Positions 10,395 through 17,529 of a stretch of 64,000 nt of DNA are shown here, piece after piece. The position numbers and the translations under genes were made by a program. The notes beneath the pieces were generated by a model that searched no databases, was not told the DNA's origin, and saw nothing but the letters and a program-made list of their open reading frames with translations. The stretch covers positions 426,236 through 490,235 of the forward strand of contig NZ_JAMQBK010000039.1 in the NCBI RefSeq assembly GCF_023701485.1. The letters run 5' to 3'. How positions within the stretch are numbered: the stretch's first letter is position 1; the number at the start of each line of letters is the position of its first letter. The DNA is from Aporhodopirellula aestuarii. GTDB taxonomy: Bacteria > Planctomycetota > Planctomycetia > Pirellulales > Pirellulaceae.

Positions 10395-12101
10395 CTTTCT
10401 GGACGGTCGTTCGAACAGAACGTCGTCAGAGGTTAACACGGCGATGGCGTCCTCTTGGGCTCCATCGCCGTTTTTCGTTGCCGGAGCTGGCATGGGGTAG
10501 AATTCGCTCGGATCGCTCTCATTCCAAGCGAAATCTCGGTCAGGGCGTACTTCGGGAAAGAGTCGTAGGGCATAGGTGCCTGTTCGGCCCTTGGGGTCCG
10601 TCGAATGCAGTTCAATGACCTCGATGTAATGCTGGAGCAGTTCCCGGCACTCTTCCGCCGTGGCTGCGTCAATCAGCTCACCAATGTCTTCCCAATTCCT
10701 GACGAAACTCCGTGCTTGGTCAGTGATTTGCTCAACCGGGGCTTGTTGCTGTGACAGGTCCTTCAATTGATGCTTGAGGTCCGTTGCTTCGCTTTCCAAT
10801 CGCTCCAATTCGTCTTGGACACTGACGAGCCCCTTGGCACCCATAGACTTCAGTACCTCGATCAACCGGCCGATCTCAGCTTTGTTGGTGCCAAGACGCT
10901 TACGAATCAGTTGTTCCCCATCTTGGAGTCGCTCAGATTCACCCTCCAGGTGAGAAATGGCTTCATGAACAATTCGTTCGCGGTCTTCGAGCACTTGGCC
11001 AAGTTCCTTGATCCGATCAATTACCGCCTGTTCCAGAGCCAATGCCGGCAGTCGGGGCGCATCACAGCTGTACTTGCCACCTTCGTGCGTTTGGCGAGTG
11101 CAGACATAGTAATATGCCTTTGCCTTCGAGCCATGAGCACAGGCACCGACCAAATGGGCACCGCATGAACATCGGAGGAGCCCGGACAGGAGATAGGTTC
11201 GGGCATTTGGCTGCTTGACGTTAATGCGTCGTTTCACCATCTCACCAAGCGAAGCCTGTACACGCTGGAACTGTTCTTCATCGATCAAGCCCGGGTGATT
11301 GCCCTGATGTTCGGCATCGCCCCAGCGAATCTTCCCGATATACACCGGATTTCGCAGAATGCCGATAATCTTCTGCTTCGAAAAGAGTTTCCCGCCGCGA
11401 ATCTTTCCTGAGCGAGTTTCATATTGCGGGTAGCGGATACCCAGATCACTCAACTCGCGGGTCACCGCACCGGCAGATCCGTGTCGCTCGTATGATTCAA
11501 AAATACGTCGGACGATCTCGGCACCCTCTTCGTCAATTTCCAGATTTCCGGGCTCGTCTTTGACCGACCGATACCCCAGAACATGTCCGCCGTTCCATAA
11601 TCCTCGCTCGACACGATCGCGCATGATGGAATAGGTGCGTTCTGCCGTCATCTTCCTCTCAAGCTGGGCAAACACGATGATGAGTTGAATCATCGCTTGG
11701 CCAGTCGGCATAGACGTATCAAACTTTTCCCGCAGCGAAATGACGTCGACCTCGTGTTCTTCAAAGAGCGCCCACAAATCCACAAAGTCCTTGAGGCTGC
11801 GTGTGATGCGATCGAGTTTGAAACAGATCACCAAGTCGATGTTGCCTGCCGCGATGTCGCGTTTGAGTCGTTGTAGCTGCGGTCGGTTCTGGTCTTTGGC
11901 GGAACGCCCAGCATCGATATAGAACTCCAGCGATTCAATGTCCCAGCCTTCGCGGCGCTTGCGGAACTCAACTTCCTGCTCAATTTCATGCTGCTGGGCG
12001 ATTAAGCTATCGCCTTCCGTCGCTTGGCGCTGCGACGAAACCCGAACATAACCTGCGATTCGCAGCGGACGACTTGTTTTCTTTGTGTTCTTGCGTCGCA
12101 T
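10356..12101 (-). CDS. Large serine recombinase (island integrase)
   Basis: A 581-residue large serine integrase. The N-terminal resolvase domain has the nucleophile motif GYVRVSS (Ser near residue 22), then FKLDRITRSLKDFVD and the long E helix. A Recombinase domain follows (about 160-270, FSKQKIIGILRNPVYIGKI), then a zinc ribbon (CSCGAHL ... YYYVCTRQ ... YSCDAP, about 305-350) and a coiled coil near 360-450. The start is the ATG of MRRKNTKKT, preceded by AAGGG; an in-frame GTG lies three codons upstream. The last 13 codons lie in the tRNA-Asn gene, and the TAA stop is in its anticodon loop, so the C-terminus RQDSNLRQGG is antisense tRNA. It should integrate and excise the island. Confidence 0.95.
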   Translation of the reverse strand: MRRKNTKKTSRPLRIAGYVRVSSQRQATEGDSLIAQQHEIEQEVEFRKRREGWDIESLEFYIDAGRSAKDQNRPQLQRLKRDIAAGNIDLVICFKLDRITRSLKDFVDLWALFEEHEVDVISLREKFDTSMPTGQAMIQLIIVFAQLERKMTAERTYSIMRDRVERGLWNGGHVLGYRSVKDEPGNLEIDEEGAEIVRRIFESYERHGSAGAVTRELSDLGIRYPQYETRSGKIRGGKLFSKQKIIGILRNPVYIGKIRWGDAEHQGNHPGLIDEEQFQRVQASLGEMVKRRINVKQPNARTYLLSGLLRCSCGAHLVGACAHGSKAKAYYYVCTRQTHEGGKYSCDAPRLPALALEQAVIDRIKELGQVLEDRERIVHEAISHLEGESERLQDGEQLIRKRLGTNKAEIGRLIEVLKSMGAKGLVSVQDELERLESEATDLKHQLKDLSQQQAPVEQITDQARSFVRNWEDIGELIDAATAEECRELLQHYIEVIELHSTDPKGRTGTYALRLFPEVRPDRDFAWNESDPSEFYPMPAPATKNGDGAQEDAIAVLTSDDVLFERPSRKLPRQDSNLRQGG

Positions 12102-12133
12102 TGGTTGCACCCTTCAACTTCGGCTCTGATCAA

Positions 12134-12400
12134 TCAATTACTTATTGTTCCCTTGGAAGTCGATTCCGGGAAGCGAGGACTTCCGGATTTCGTCGACGAA
12201 GACGCGATTCTCGCAAGAATCTCGCCAATCAATTTGTGTCGTTTCTTACCACGCTTGTCGGGGGCAACGCGAAAGAGCGGATGCTCCTTGTTTTCCAAAA
12301 TGGCATGGTTAAGGTGCAAAACAGTTCGTTGTGGCGTTGGTGTTTTCGTGCGTCGGCGATGAGGTTCCACTGACCGCTGCAATGTGGTTGCCTTGTCCAT
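12134..12400 (-). CDS. Small basic hypothetical protein
   Basis: An 88-residue, Arg/Lys/Thr-rich protein of unknown family, beginning MDKATTLQRSVEPHRRRT. The start is supported by a GGAGA ribosome binding site 6 bases before the ATG. The gene lies between the integrase gene (32 bp downstream) and a terminator that ends the upstream operon. It may act with the integrase, for example as a directionality factor, but nothing in the sequence shows this. Confidence 0.5.
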   Translation of the reverse strand: MDKATTLQRSVEPHRRRTKTPTPQRTVLHLNHAILENKEHPLFRVAPDKRGKKRHKLIGEILARIASSSTKSGSPRFPESTSKGTISN

Positions 12401-12429
12401 TGATTTCTCCGCACGATTGATGTGTAGAA

Positions 12430-12464
12430 ATAAAAAAAGGCACGCCCCATGACGAGACGTGCCT
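12430..12464 (-). terminator. Rho-independent terminator
   Basis: On the minus strand AGGCACG and CGTGCCT form a 7-bp stem around about 13 bases, followed by a run of seven T. It lies after the excisionase-like gene, so it ends the primase/small-gene operon before the integrase pair. Confidence 0.85.
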
Positions 12465-12492
12465 CGAAAAATCGTCAACAGTTGATCATCAG

Positions 12493-12732
12493 TCACTGTT
12501 CATCGCTTTTTGCTCCGGTGGATACCGCTGCATTATCGCGGCGGCAGTTTCGGAGAAATGACTCAAGATCGGCTTGCGATAAACGGATTGTTCCGCGTCC
12601 TATCCCAATCCTGTGACACTTCAACTTGCCCGCTTCGATCAGTGAGTAGACCAATGATCTGCTGACCCGTAGCTGGGATGCGACCTGTTCTACCGTCAGC
12701 ACTGAGGTTCTCCGTATCAGGGAATCGATCAT
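12493..12732 (-). CDS. Excisionase-like helix-turn-helix protein
   Basis: A 79-residue protein with an HTH_17 (MerR-like/excisionase) domain over residues 10-62: LTVEQVASQLRVSRSLVYSL forms the helix-turn-helix, and GRGTIRLSQADLESFL the wing and end helix. Proteins of this size and family are typically recombination directionality factors or small regulators of mobile elements. Being last in an operon close to the integrase fits that role, as an inference. The frame overlaps the preceding gene by about 170 bp, so the true start may be later than MIDSLIRR, although the HTH begins soon after it. Confidence 0.85.
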   Translation of the reverse strand: MIDSLIRRTSVLTVEQVASQLRVSRSLVYSLIEAGKLKCHRIGIGRGTIRLSQADLESFLRNCRRDNAAVSTGAKSDEQ

Positions 12733-12880
12733 CCAGTTCCTCCGCGATCATCGAGAGTAAAGCGAGTTTTTCGTCGGCGGTCAGGCGTGGCTTCCTGCCA
12801 AGCACATTACGCCGATGCTGAACGTTGACTTTGATGTGAACATCACCGTCTTCGTATATCCATGTATGAACGCTAATCAC
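12563..12880 (-). CDS. Hypothetical protein, partly overlapping the HTH gene
   Basis: A 105-residue open frame beginning MISVHTWIYEDGDVHIKVNV. Its first ~55 residues look coding, but its last ~57 codons overlap the excisionase-like gene in another frame and look like out-of-frame sequence of that gene. Either two genes truly overlap by 170 bp or a frameshift has lengthened this one. No family is recognised. The gene before it (63 aa) overlaps its start by 8 bp, suggesting translational coupling. Confidence 0.45.
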   Translation of the reverse strand: MISVHTWIYEDGDVHIKVNVQHRRNVLGRKPRLTADEKLALLSMIAEELDDRFPDTENLSADGRTGRIPATGQQIIGLLTDRSGQVEVSQDWDRTRNNPFIASRS

Positions 12881-13064
12881 TGGGCTGCTCCTTTGCCTTC
12901 TGTTTGAAGTCGAGCAGTTTCTTCAAGTTGGTCCAGGAAAGAAATTTGTTATTCACCGAGCCATCGGCGAAGGTGACGCGTGCTCCGTCAGCCTCTTTAC
13001 CGCTCCATGAACACGTGCCATGGCCGGCCTCGAAAATCATGCAAATAGGTCTTTGTTCAGTCAT
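12873..13064 (-). CDS. Small hypothetical protein
   Basis: A 63-residue soluble protein, MTEQRPICMIFEAGHGTCSW at the start, with a Lys-rich end. No family is recognised. Its ATG overlaps the stop of the prim-pol primase gene by 4 bp (ATGA type), so the two are probably translationally coupled in one replication operon. Confidence 0.6.
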   Translation of the reverse strand: MTEQRPICMIFEAGHGTCSWSGKEADGARVTFADGSVNNKFLSWTNLKKLLDFKQKAKEQPSD

Positions 13065-13882
13065 TTGAGTCTCATTGCCTCACTGAGCTTGTAACGGAGC
13101 CGTGAATCGTTCCATGACGGCTCCGCGTTGGTTTGATTCCATCGCCTTAGTTCATCCAAGGCGATATTGAAGGGAAGCCCGAACTTCTGAATCAGCACAC
13201 ACGCAACGCGAAACAAGTTGCGGTCGCCGCCTTGTCCGGAAACAGAAAACATTCGCCCGATGTACTTCCGTGCTCGAATGCGAATTCGATCGTTGTCGCA
13301 TCGATCATCAATGATGATGCGGTCAGGTTTGTCATTCCGTCTGATGATCCATGACGGATCGAAGAGCGGGGGTGGTGATGACCAGTCGCCAAGCTTTTCG
13401 TATCGCCTGCCGGAATGGTGTCGTGATGGTGGAGCGACGACGTAACCGCCGTCTGCCCGAAGATCGAGGTTCAAGCCATGTAGTTTGGCCCCGTTGCGAA
13501 TAACGGGTCCGGGATGTGTGTAAAACAGGTGGCAACCTGATCCAGTGCGAGCCATCATCGGCGTGTCAGCAAGGTGATGCTGACACCAATGAACAGCGTG
13601 TTCGTCATCACAATCAACGGCAACAATGCCGCTGATTCGACCGGTCACAATTCCGAGATTGTGCGAAGTGTCGGTAAACCAACCATCGATCTCATTCTGT
13701 GTCGCTCTGCGACTTTGGAATGCTTTCCAAGGGATCAATGGTTTCTTGCCGGACTTCGGATCACCGTCCGCCGCTGGTGCCAGCGGGATAATCGAAAACC
13801 GGCGTTCCAGATAACCGGAAGCCTCATCGAGCATCTCACCGGACGGAATGACTCGCGTATTCACGAGCCACATTGCATCCAT
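13061..13882 (-). CDS. Prim-pol-type primase/polymerase N-terminal domain protein
   Basis: A 273-residue protein with the bifunctional DNA primase/polymerase (prim-pol) fold. YLERRFSIIPLAP opens the domain, WFTDTSHNLGIVTGRIS precedes the metal-binding VAVDCDDEHAV, and SGCHLFYTHPG followed by LDLRADGGYVVAPPS are the other conserved stretches. Such enzymes make primers for plasmid and phage replication. The start is the ATG of MDAMWLVN, 5 bp after the previous stop; a later ATG (MLDEASGYL, 13834) is possible. No helicase domain is fused, and the C-terminal ~110 residues are of unknown role. It implies that the element replicates, at least after excision. Confidence 0.85.
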   Translation of the reverse strand: MDAMWLVNTRVIPSGEMLDEASGYLERRFSIIPLAPAADGDPKSGKKPLIPWKAFQSRRATQNEIDGWFTDTSHNLGIVTGRISGIVAVDCDDEHAVHWCQHHLADTPMMARTGSGCHLFYTHPGPVIRNGAKLHGLNLDLRADGGYVVAPPSRHHSGRRYEKLGDWSSPPPLFDPSWIIRRNDKPDRIIIDDRCDNDRIRIRARKYIGRMFSVSGQGGDRNLFRVACVLIQKFGLPFNIALDELRRWNQTNAEPSWNDSRLRYKLSEAMRLK

Positions 13883-13887
13883 CCTCG

Positions 13888-14010
13888 TCAAGCCGCAGCC
13901 CAGATTAGGAAGAGAATGAAGATGACGACGCCGATGACGGCACCAACACCGTCCACCGGGTCGGGACCTTTCGTCATTCCCATGCGGCGATTGATATTGA
14001 TCTGTTTCAT
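13888..14010 (-). CDS. Tiny single-span membrane protein (1 of 5)
   Basis: A 40-residue protein, MKQININRRMGMTKGPDPVD at the start, then one hydrophobic helix (GAVIGVVIFILFLIWAAA). A CGGAGA ribosome binding site lies before the ATG. The start overlaps the stop of the preceding tiny gene (ATGA), and its stop is 5 bp before the primase start. It is one of five consecutive genes that each encode a short basic head plus one membrane helix. No family is recognised. Confidence 0.7.
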   Translation of the reverse strand: MKQININRRMGMTKGPDPVDGVGAVIGVVIFILFLIWAAA

Positions 14011-14171
14011 TGAAAGTCTCCGGTATGCAGTGAATACAAAGTGGTGAAAATGCCAAACAGGGCACCGACCGCGAAGCCAAGCCAGAATGCCATGGCAATC
14101 GCGAAGTACCCTGCTTGGTTACGTTGAGGACGAAGTTCTGTCGTTCGTTTAACGTGGATGTACGGGCTCAA
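14007..14171 (-). CDS. Tiny single-span membrane protein (2 of 5), TTG start
   Basis: A 54-residue protein read from a TTG codon preceded by GGGGGTGA. The head (SPYIHVKRTTELRPQRNQ) is basic, and a long hydrophobic helix follows (YFAIAMAFWLGFAVGALFGI). The IHVKR element resembles IHVQRK and MHVQRK in the next two genes. It overlaps its neighbours at both ends. The non-ATG start makes the call less sure. Confidence 0.6.
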   Translation of the reverse strand: MSPYIHVKRTTELRPQRNQAGYFAIAMAFWLGFAVGALFGIFTTLYSLHTGDFQ

Positions 14172-14328
14172 GTGTCACCCCCGCTTGCTGCAACAGCATC
14201 GCGATGACCACCGCGAACGTCAGAACGATCACAGCGAATCCGAAGTTCTCGCAGAACTCCCAGAAGCGACTGCGCTTTTTGTCCGGTGCGTCGACCGCAC
14301 ACTTACGTTGAACATGGATTTGTGTCAT
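14149..14328 (-). CDS. Tiny single-span membrane protein (3 of 5)
   Basis: A 59-residue protein starting MTQIHVQRKCAVDAPDKKRS, then FENFGF-like residues (WEFCENFGF) and one membrane helix (AVIVLTFAVVIAMLLQQ). An AGGAG site precedes the ATG, which overlaps the stop of the next upstream gene (ATGA). It is a paralogue of gene 4: both share HVQRK.xV, a basic linker, xFxxxCExxGF and a C-terminal helix. Confidence 0.75.
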   Translation of the reverse strand: MTQIHVQRKCAVDAPDKKRSRFWEFCENFGFAVIVLTFAVVIAMLLQQAGVTLEPVHPR

Positions 14329-14534
14329 TGGGTACCTGCTACTCCTGTGATAATGGCCAGAATGATGAGGAAGCACGCCGTGAAGATGATGCTGAAGCCG
14401 AGAGCTTCACAAACATCTTCGAACTTGCTTCGTTCGACTTTCTTTCCGGTTTCCACCGAGATCTTTCGCTGCACGTGCATCTTGCGATCCGAGACCTCAG
14501 GGAAGACGATCTCTGCTTTCTTAATGTGATTCAC
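14325..14534 (-). CDS. Tiny single-span membrane protein (4 of 5), GTG start
   Basis: A 69-residue protein with the head MNHIKKAEIVFPEVSDRKMH, then VQRKISVE, FEDVCEALGF and one helix (SIIFTACFLIILAIITGV). The GTG start overlaps the TGA of the preceding gene (ATGTGA), with GGAGGA just upstream. It is paralogous to gene 3, pointing to a local duplication. Confidence 0.75.
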   Translation of the reverse strand: MNHIKKAEIVFPEVSDRKMHVQRKISVETGKKVERSKFEDVCEALGFSIIFTACFLIILAIITGVAGTQ

Positions 14535-14641
14535 ATATTCCTCCAGACGTATTCGATGATGAGAATGACCATGACGATCCCAAGACCTTTGAGAACGCCT
14601 CCGATTCCGCCCATGGCATGGGCGTGGCTAACGCGTTTCAT
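14531..14641 (-). CDS. Tiny single-span membrane protein (5 of 5)
   Basis: A 36-residue protein, MKRVSHAHAMGGIGGVLKGL then a hydrophobic run (GIVMVILIIEYVW). A GAGGAG ribosome binding site overlaps the end of the preceding gene, and its stop overlaps the GTG of gene 4. At this size it could be a coat-like, channel-like or leader peptide; the sequence does not decide. Confidence 0.65.
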   Translation of the reverse strand: MKRVSHAHAMGGIGGVLKGLGIVMVILIIEYVWRNM

Positions 14642-14643
14642 TC

Positions 14644-15027
14644 TTACTCCTCAATGGTGATGACCAGGTTCTCCTCGATCGTGCCGTAATAGATGCCCTC
14701 TTCAGCAAGTTGCGAAAAGAGCTGTTGAGCCATGTAGTTGGGGTCCGCCATCATCGGTGCAATCGCATTGCTCAAAAATTGCGCCTGACCTTGCATGACC
14801 GATAGCTGGTTCTGCACCTCTGCCTGCATGGAAGCGATTTGCATCATCATTTGCTGCTGCATCACTTGGCTTGCCTGAGCCATCTGGTTCTGCGGAGCTT
14901 GACTCACCACCATAGGTAACGAGCTTGGAGCCGTACTCATTGCCTGAGAAGGCGGCACACCATTCTGTGTTGGGTCACGAGCCTGTGAGTCATTACCCAT
15001 CTGTTGCAGACGATCTGCGAGTTTCAT
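14644..15027 (-). CDS. Gln/Met-rich hypothetical protein
   Basis: A 127-residue protein with a low-complexity middle rich in Gln, Met, Ala and Ser (QMAQASQVMQQQMMMQIASM), likely a helical or coiled oligomerisation region, and an acidic C-terminus (GTIEENLVITIEE). A GGAGG ribosome binding site 6 bases before the ATG of MKLADRLQQ fixes the start. It leads the tiny membrane-protein operon and ends 2 bp before gene 5. No family is recognised; composition resembles structural or scaffold-like proteins of mobile elements. Confidence 0.7.
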   Translation of the reverse strand: MKLADRLQQMGNDSQARDPTQNGVPPSQAMSTAPSSLPMVVSQAPQNQMAQASQVMQQQMMMQIASMQAEVQNQLSVMQGQAQFLSNAIAPMMADPNYMAQQLFSQLAEEGIYYGTIEENLVITIEE

Positions 15028-15072
15028 CAAACACCTCCTTATCATTGGGTGGGCTGTTGGTGGCCCTCGGGG

Positions 15073-15107
15073 AAACAAAAAACAAGGTGAGCCCCGAGGG
15101 GCTCACC
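15073..15107 (-). terminator. Rho-independent terminator
   Basis: On the minus strand GGTGAGCCCC-TC-GGGGCTCACC is a perfect 10-bp stem followed by TTGTTTTTTG. It separates the ATPase/replication-relaxation genes upstream from the membrane-protein operon downstream, which must therefore have its own promoter just after it. Confidence 0.9.
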
Positions 15108-15446
15108 AAGAAGACTCACCGGATAATTTTGGTATCCGGCACGAGTTGTGATAGCCTTGGCATCAAGGCGTACAACCAGAACAAGCCACAGGCTTGGATC
15201 TGGAAGAGAATAACCATCGCGACCATGATGGGTTTGGGGGAAGGAAGTAATGCCTTCCCTCAAGCAGCGCCGGTCAAGTCCTTGCGACTTGACAAGCTGC
15301 TATGATGCGGAGGCACTTCCTGCCCCGGCACGGTGACAGGGTGGGCGGGTCGGAAAGTTGCTTCACGTGAAGTAATAGCCGGGGGACCGCGGGGGTGGAA
15401 CAAGCACCGTCCTACAGGACTTTTTCACCAGTGGAAAAACTCTTTT
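15108..15446. other. Structured intergenic region; possible ncRNA, origin or oriT
   Basis: About 340 bp without a convincing gene but rich in inverted repeats. A perfect 8-bp stem with 5-base loop lies at 15273..15293 (GTCAAGTC/GACTTGAC), a GGAAG/CTTCC hairpin lies just left of it, and a perfect 12-bp palindrome CTTCACGTGAAG lies at 15361..15372. A 36-codon hydrophobic frame at 15116..15226 (minus strand) could be a sixth tiny membrane protein but lacks a ribosome binding site. Confidence 0.5.
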
Positions 15447-16001
15447 TCACAGGAATTTCGACACGTTCCACAGTGAGAACAAGTGGTGAGAATAAGGGCA
15501 AACATCCTTTATCCCATCCAACCGCTTTTCCGTGAGACAAACCCAGACAACTGGGTCCGTGCAGTTTTGGTACACCGCCATTCTTTGTCTCACTTGTTCG
15601 TGCGACTCCGATCCAGTGTCCAATTCAACGAAGAGCAAACCGTCTTCAAAATGTAGTTCGGCATCCGGTCGAAGCGATGCGTCGACATCTGCGTAACGCA
15701 CAACGTAATCGGCTTCCTGATTCAGCAGCCATTTGGTCAGATACAGTTCATGACGTACGCGATCAGGGCGAATATCCTGCGTACAGAAGACTTTGTTCTT
15801 CCTTCCGGTATCCTTGAGCAACACCGTTCCGACTTCTTTCACTGATCCTCGTTTGCAGAGCGTCGCCATTCGCCGTGCGGCCGTCTTGTAGCTTTCGAAC
15901 CCGATTTCGCGTTGGATGTCGTCGATCGTGCAGGCATGGTAACAGAGCTTTGCGATGGACTGATCGCGTGCCTTGTAGTCCAGTTGTTGACGTGTTGCCA
16001 T
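15447..16001 (-). CDS. Replication-relaxation family-like protein
   Basis: A 184-residue protein. Residues 10-60 form a winged-helix-like DNA-binding region (IDDIQREIGFESYKTAARRM). Residues 90-165 match the replication-relaxation pattern: VRHELYLTKWLL, RPDAELHFEDGLLFVELDTG and a following helix. The pattern D-x(n)-VELD resembles a nuclease-like core. Family members sit beside replication and conjugation genes of plasmids. The start is the ATG of MATRQQLDYK, with GAGGAG 5 bases upstream. This start lies 163 bp inside the upstream ATPase frame. Confidence 0.75.
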   Translation of the reverse strand: MATRQQLDYKARDQSIAKLCYHACTIDDIQREIGFESYKTAARRMATLCKRGSVKEVGTVLLKDTGRKNKVFCTQDIRPDRVRHELYLTKWLLNQEADYVVRYADVDASLRPDAELHFEDGLLFVELDTGSESHEQVRQRMAVYQNCTDPVVWVCLTEKRLDGIKDVCPYSHHLFSLWNVSKFL

Positions 16002-17224
16002 GCGTTCTCCTCACTGATTCCGAACGAGAAACGTGGTCTATACAGATCAAAGGTTTCAAGGAACACGTTGTTTCCTTCTTTAACGTAACGCTCATTCTGC
16101 TTGAGATTCATGAGCTCTTTGGCGAACAAGCGAATTTGATTGTCGAGCGATTGGTAGTGCGTTCGCTGGTCGTCCATAACGCGATACTGACTGAGATAGC
16201 TGACGCGTTCGGTTTCCCGATCGACAATGGATTCGTACCCGTCGTGAACTTGACGCGGAACGTATTCCTCGTAATGCACTTCCATCGGATTGAGCGTCGG
16301 TGTCTTCAGGAGTTGTGCAAATCGAATTGCCAATCCGCCGTCATCAACGCCGTATATCTCTTTGCGTCCACAGTTCTGCCAAATGCGAGGCGTGAGGAGT
16401 CCGTAATCACCCGTTTGATCGAGCAGGTGAATAAACAAGCCGTACTTCCTCATTTCCTCAATGGCAGCAGTTTCATAACTACCGATAATCTTTGACGCTT
16501 CATCAATGACCAAGGTGATCGGTCGCTGAAACATCCCTCGCTTCGCTGCGGTAATCAACGAGAGCGACACGGCTCCCATCACCATGCGTGTTGAATCGAT
16601 GCTGAGGCCGTTACCATCGATAACAAAGACGCCACCGTCGTTAAGGAACGACACAAAATCCCAGCCAACGTTGTGACAACGAGCCTTGAAAGCCGGTGAC
16701 ATCCGTGACAACATTCGCTTGGCCGCGCCGACTTCCTGTCGCTGTTGGTACACATTCATGAAAGCCAGAGGTTCCAGTTCCTCGGAATCAATCATGCGGA
16801 ACTCTTCGCTCATTGGGTCGAGTACGCGATGAAGCTGCGTTAGTGGCACCACCGGGTTGCGGTGCCAGGCAGTCAACGCTTTTATCAGCCATTCTTCAAT
16901 CAGCGGGTTGGCACGAATTCCGTCTCGCTGTTGATCTCTGGCCACAATGTCGGCAAACGCATAGTTGACTTCATTGCGAAGCAGGTCAGCTTGATAGTCA
17001 TTGCCATCGATCGGTATCAAGAACTGCCAAGGAACAACGAGATCAGTCCTAGCCAAGCAATCGATCACGCAGGGAATATTCTCATCCGAGCACTTTATCG
17101 CAGCGACATCGGCAAGCGATCCATGAGGATCGAGAGTTACCGTGGCGGGTCCAATCCGGGAACCTTCCCCCGTCGACTTTCCGCTTCCGGTCGGTCCCAC
17201 GCCTTGCAAATGGTTACCGTTCAT
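15839..17224 (-). CDS. VirD4/TraG- or HerA-like ATPase of the mobile element
   Basis: A 461-residue P-loop ATPase. Walker A GPTGSGKST lies at about residue 9, unusually close to the N-terminus, and Walker B is ITLVIDEASKIIGSY near 235. HLLDQTGDYGLLTPRIWQNC follows, like the sensor region of type IV coupling proteins and virion-packaging pumps. It lacks the N-terminal membrane helices usual in VirD4, but two membrane-protein genes lie directly upstream and might anchor it. The start is the ATG of MNGNHLQGVG, with AAGGAG upstream, overlapping the previous stop by 4 bp. The last ~55 codons overlap the next gene out of frame and look non-native. DNA pumping is the likely role, for conjugation or packaging. 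Confidence 0.8.
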   Translation of the reverse strand: MNGNHLQGVGPTGSGKSTGEGSRIGPATVTLDPHGSLADVAAIKCSDENIPCVIDCLARTDLVVPWQFLIPIDGNDYQADLLRNEVNYAFADIVARDQQRDGIRANPLIEEWLIKALTAWHRNPVVPLTQLHRVLDPMSEEFRMIDSEELEPLAFMNVYQQRQEVGAAKRMLSRMSPAFKARCHNVGWDFVSFLNDGGVFVIDGNGLSIDSTRMVMGAVSLSLITAAKRGMFQRPITLVIDEASKIIGSYETAAIEEMRKYGLFIHLLDQTGDYGLLTPRIWQNCGRKEIYGVDDGGLAIRFAQLLKTPTLNPMEVHYEEYVPRQVHDGYESIVDRETERVSYLSQYRVMDDQRTHYQSLDNQIRLFAKELMNLKQNERYVKEGNNVFLETFDLYRPRFSFGISEENAWQHVNNWTTRHAISPSQSSVTMPARSTTSNAKSGSKATRRPHGEWRRSANEDQ

Positions 17225-17529
17225 CCGATCCACTCCTTGATCTGGGCCAAGTATCGAGCGTAAAGCTCTTGTTCAGCGAGTCGGCGATGAACGGGGTCGG
17301 GGATAGCACGCTGTAGCAGGGCCAGTTTTCGTTGGTAATCAGTCTGAAGTGACGCGAGTCGTTGTTCGGGCGTGTGTTGGTGTTGTATTGGACGGCGACG
17401 CGGAATCGCCGGTGGCTTTATCGGTTGTTGTTTTGGAACTGAGCGTGTCTTCGGCTCATGGCTCTTGATGGCCATAAATGCGAGTACGACGAAGAGGATC
17501 AGGAACCAGACGCCAGCAGTAGTAAACAT
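17221..17529 (-). CDS. Single-span membrane protein with basic cytoplasmic tail
   Basis: A 102-residue protein. An N-terminal membrane helix (FTTAGVWFLILFVVLAFMAI) is followed by a Lys/Arg/Pro-rich linker (about residues 25-50) and a helical C-terminus. Its stop overlaps the ATPase start, so they are translationally coupled, and its start overlaps the preceding membrane gene by 31 bp. It could tether the ATPase. No family is recognised. Confidence 0.65.
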   Translation of the reverse strand: MFTTAGVWFLILFVVLAFMAIKSHEPKTRSVPKQQPIKPPAIPRRRPIQHQHTPEQRLASLQTDYQRKLALLQRAIPDPVHRRLAEQELYARYLAQIKEWIG

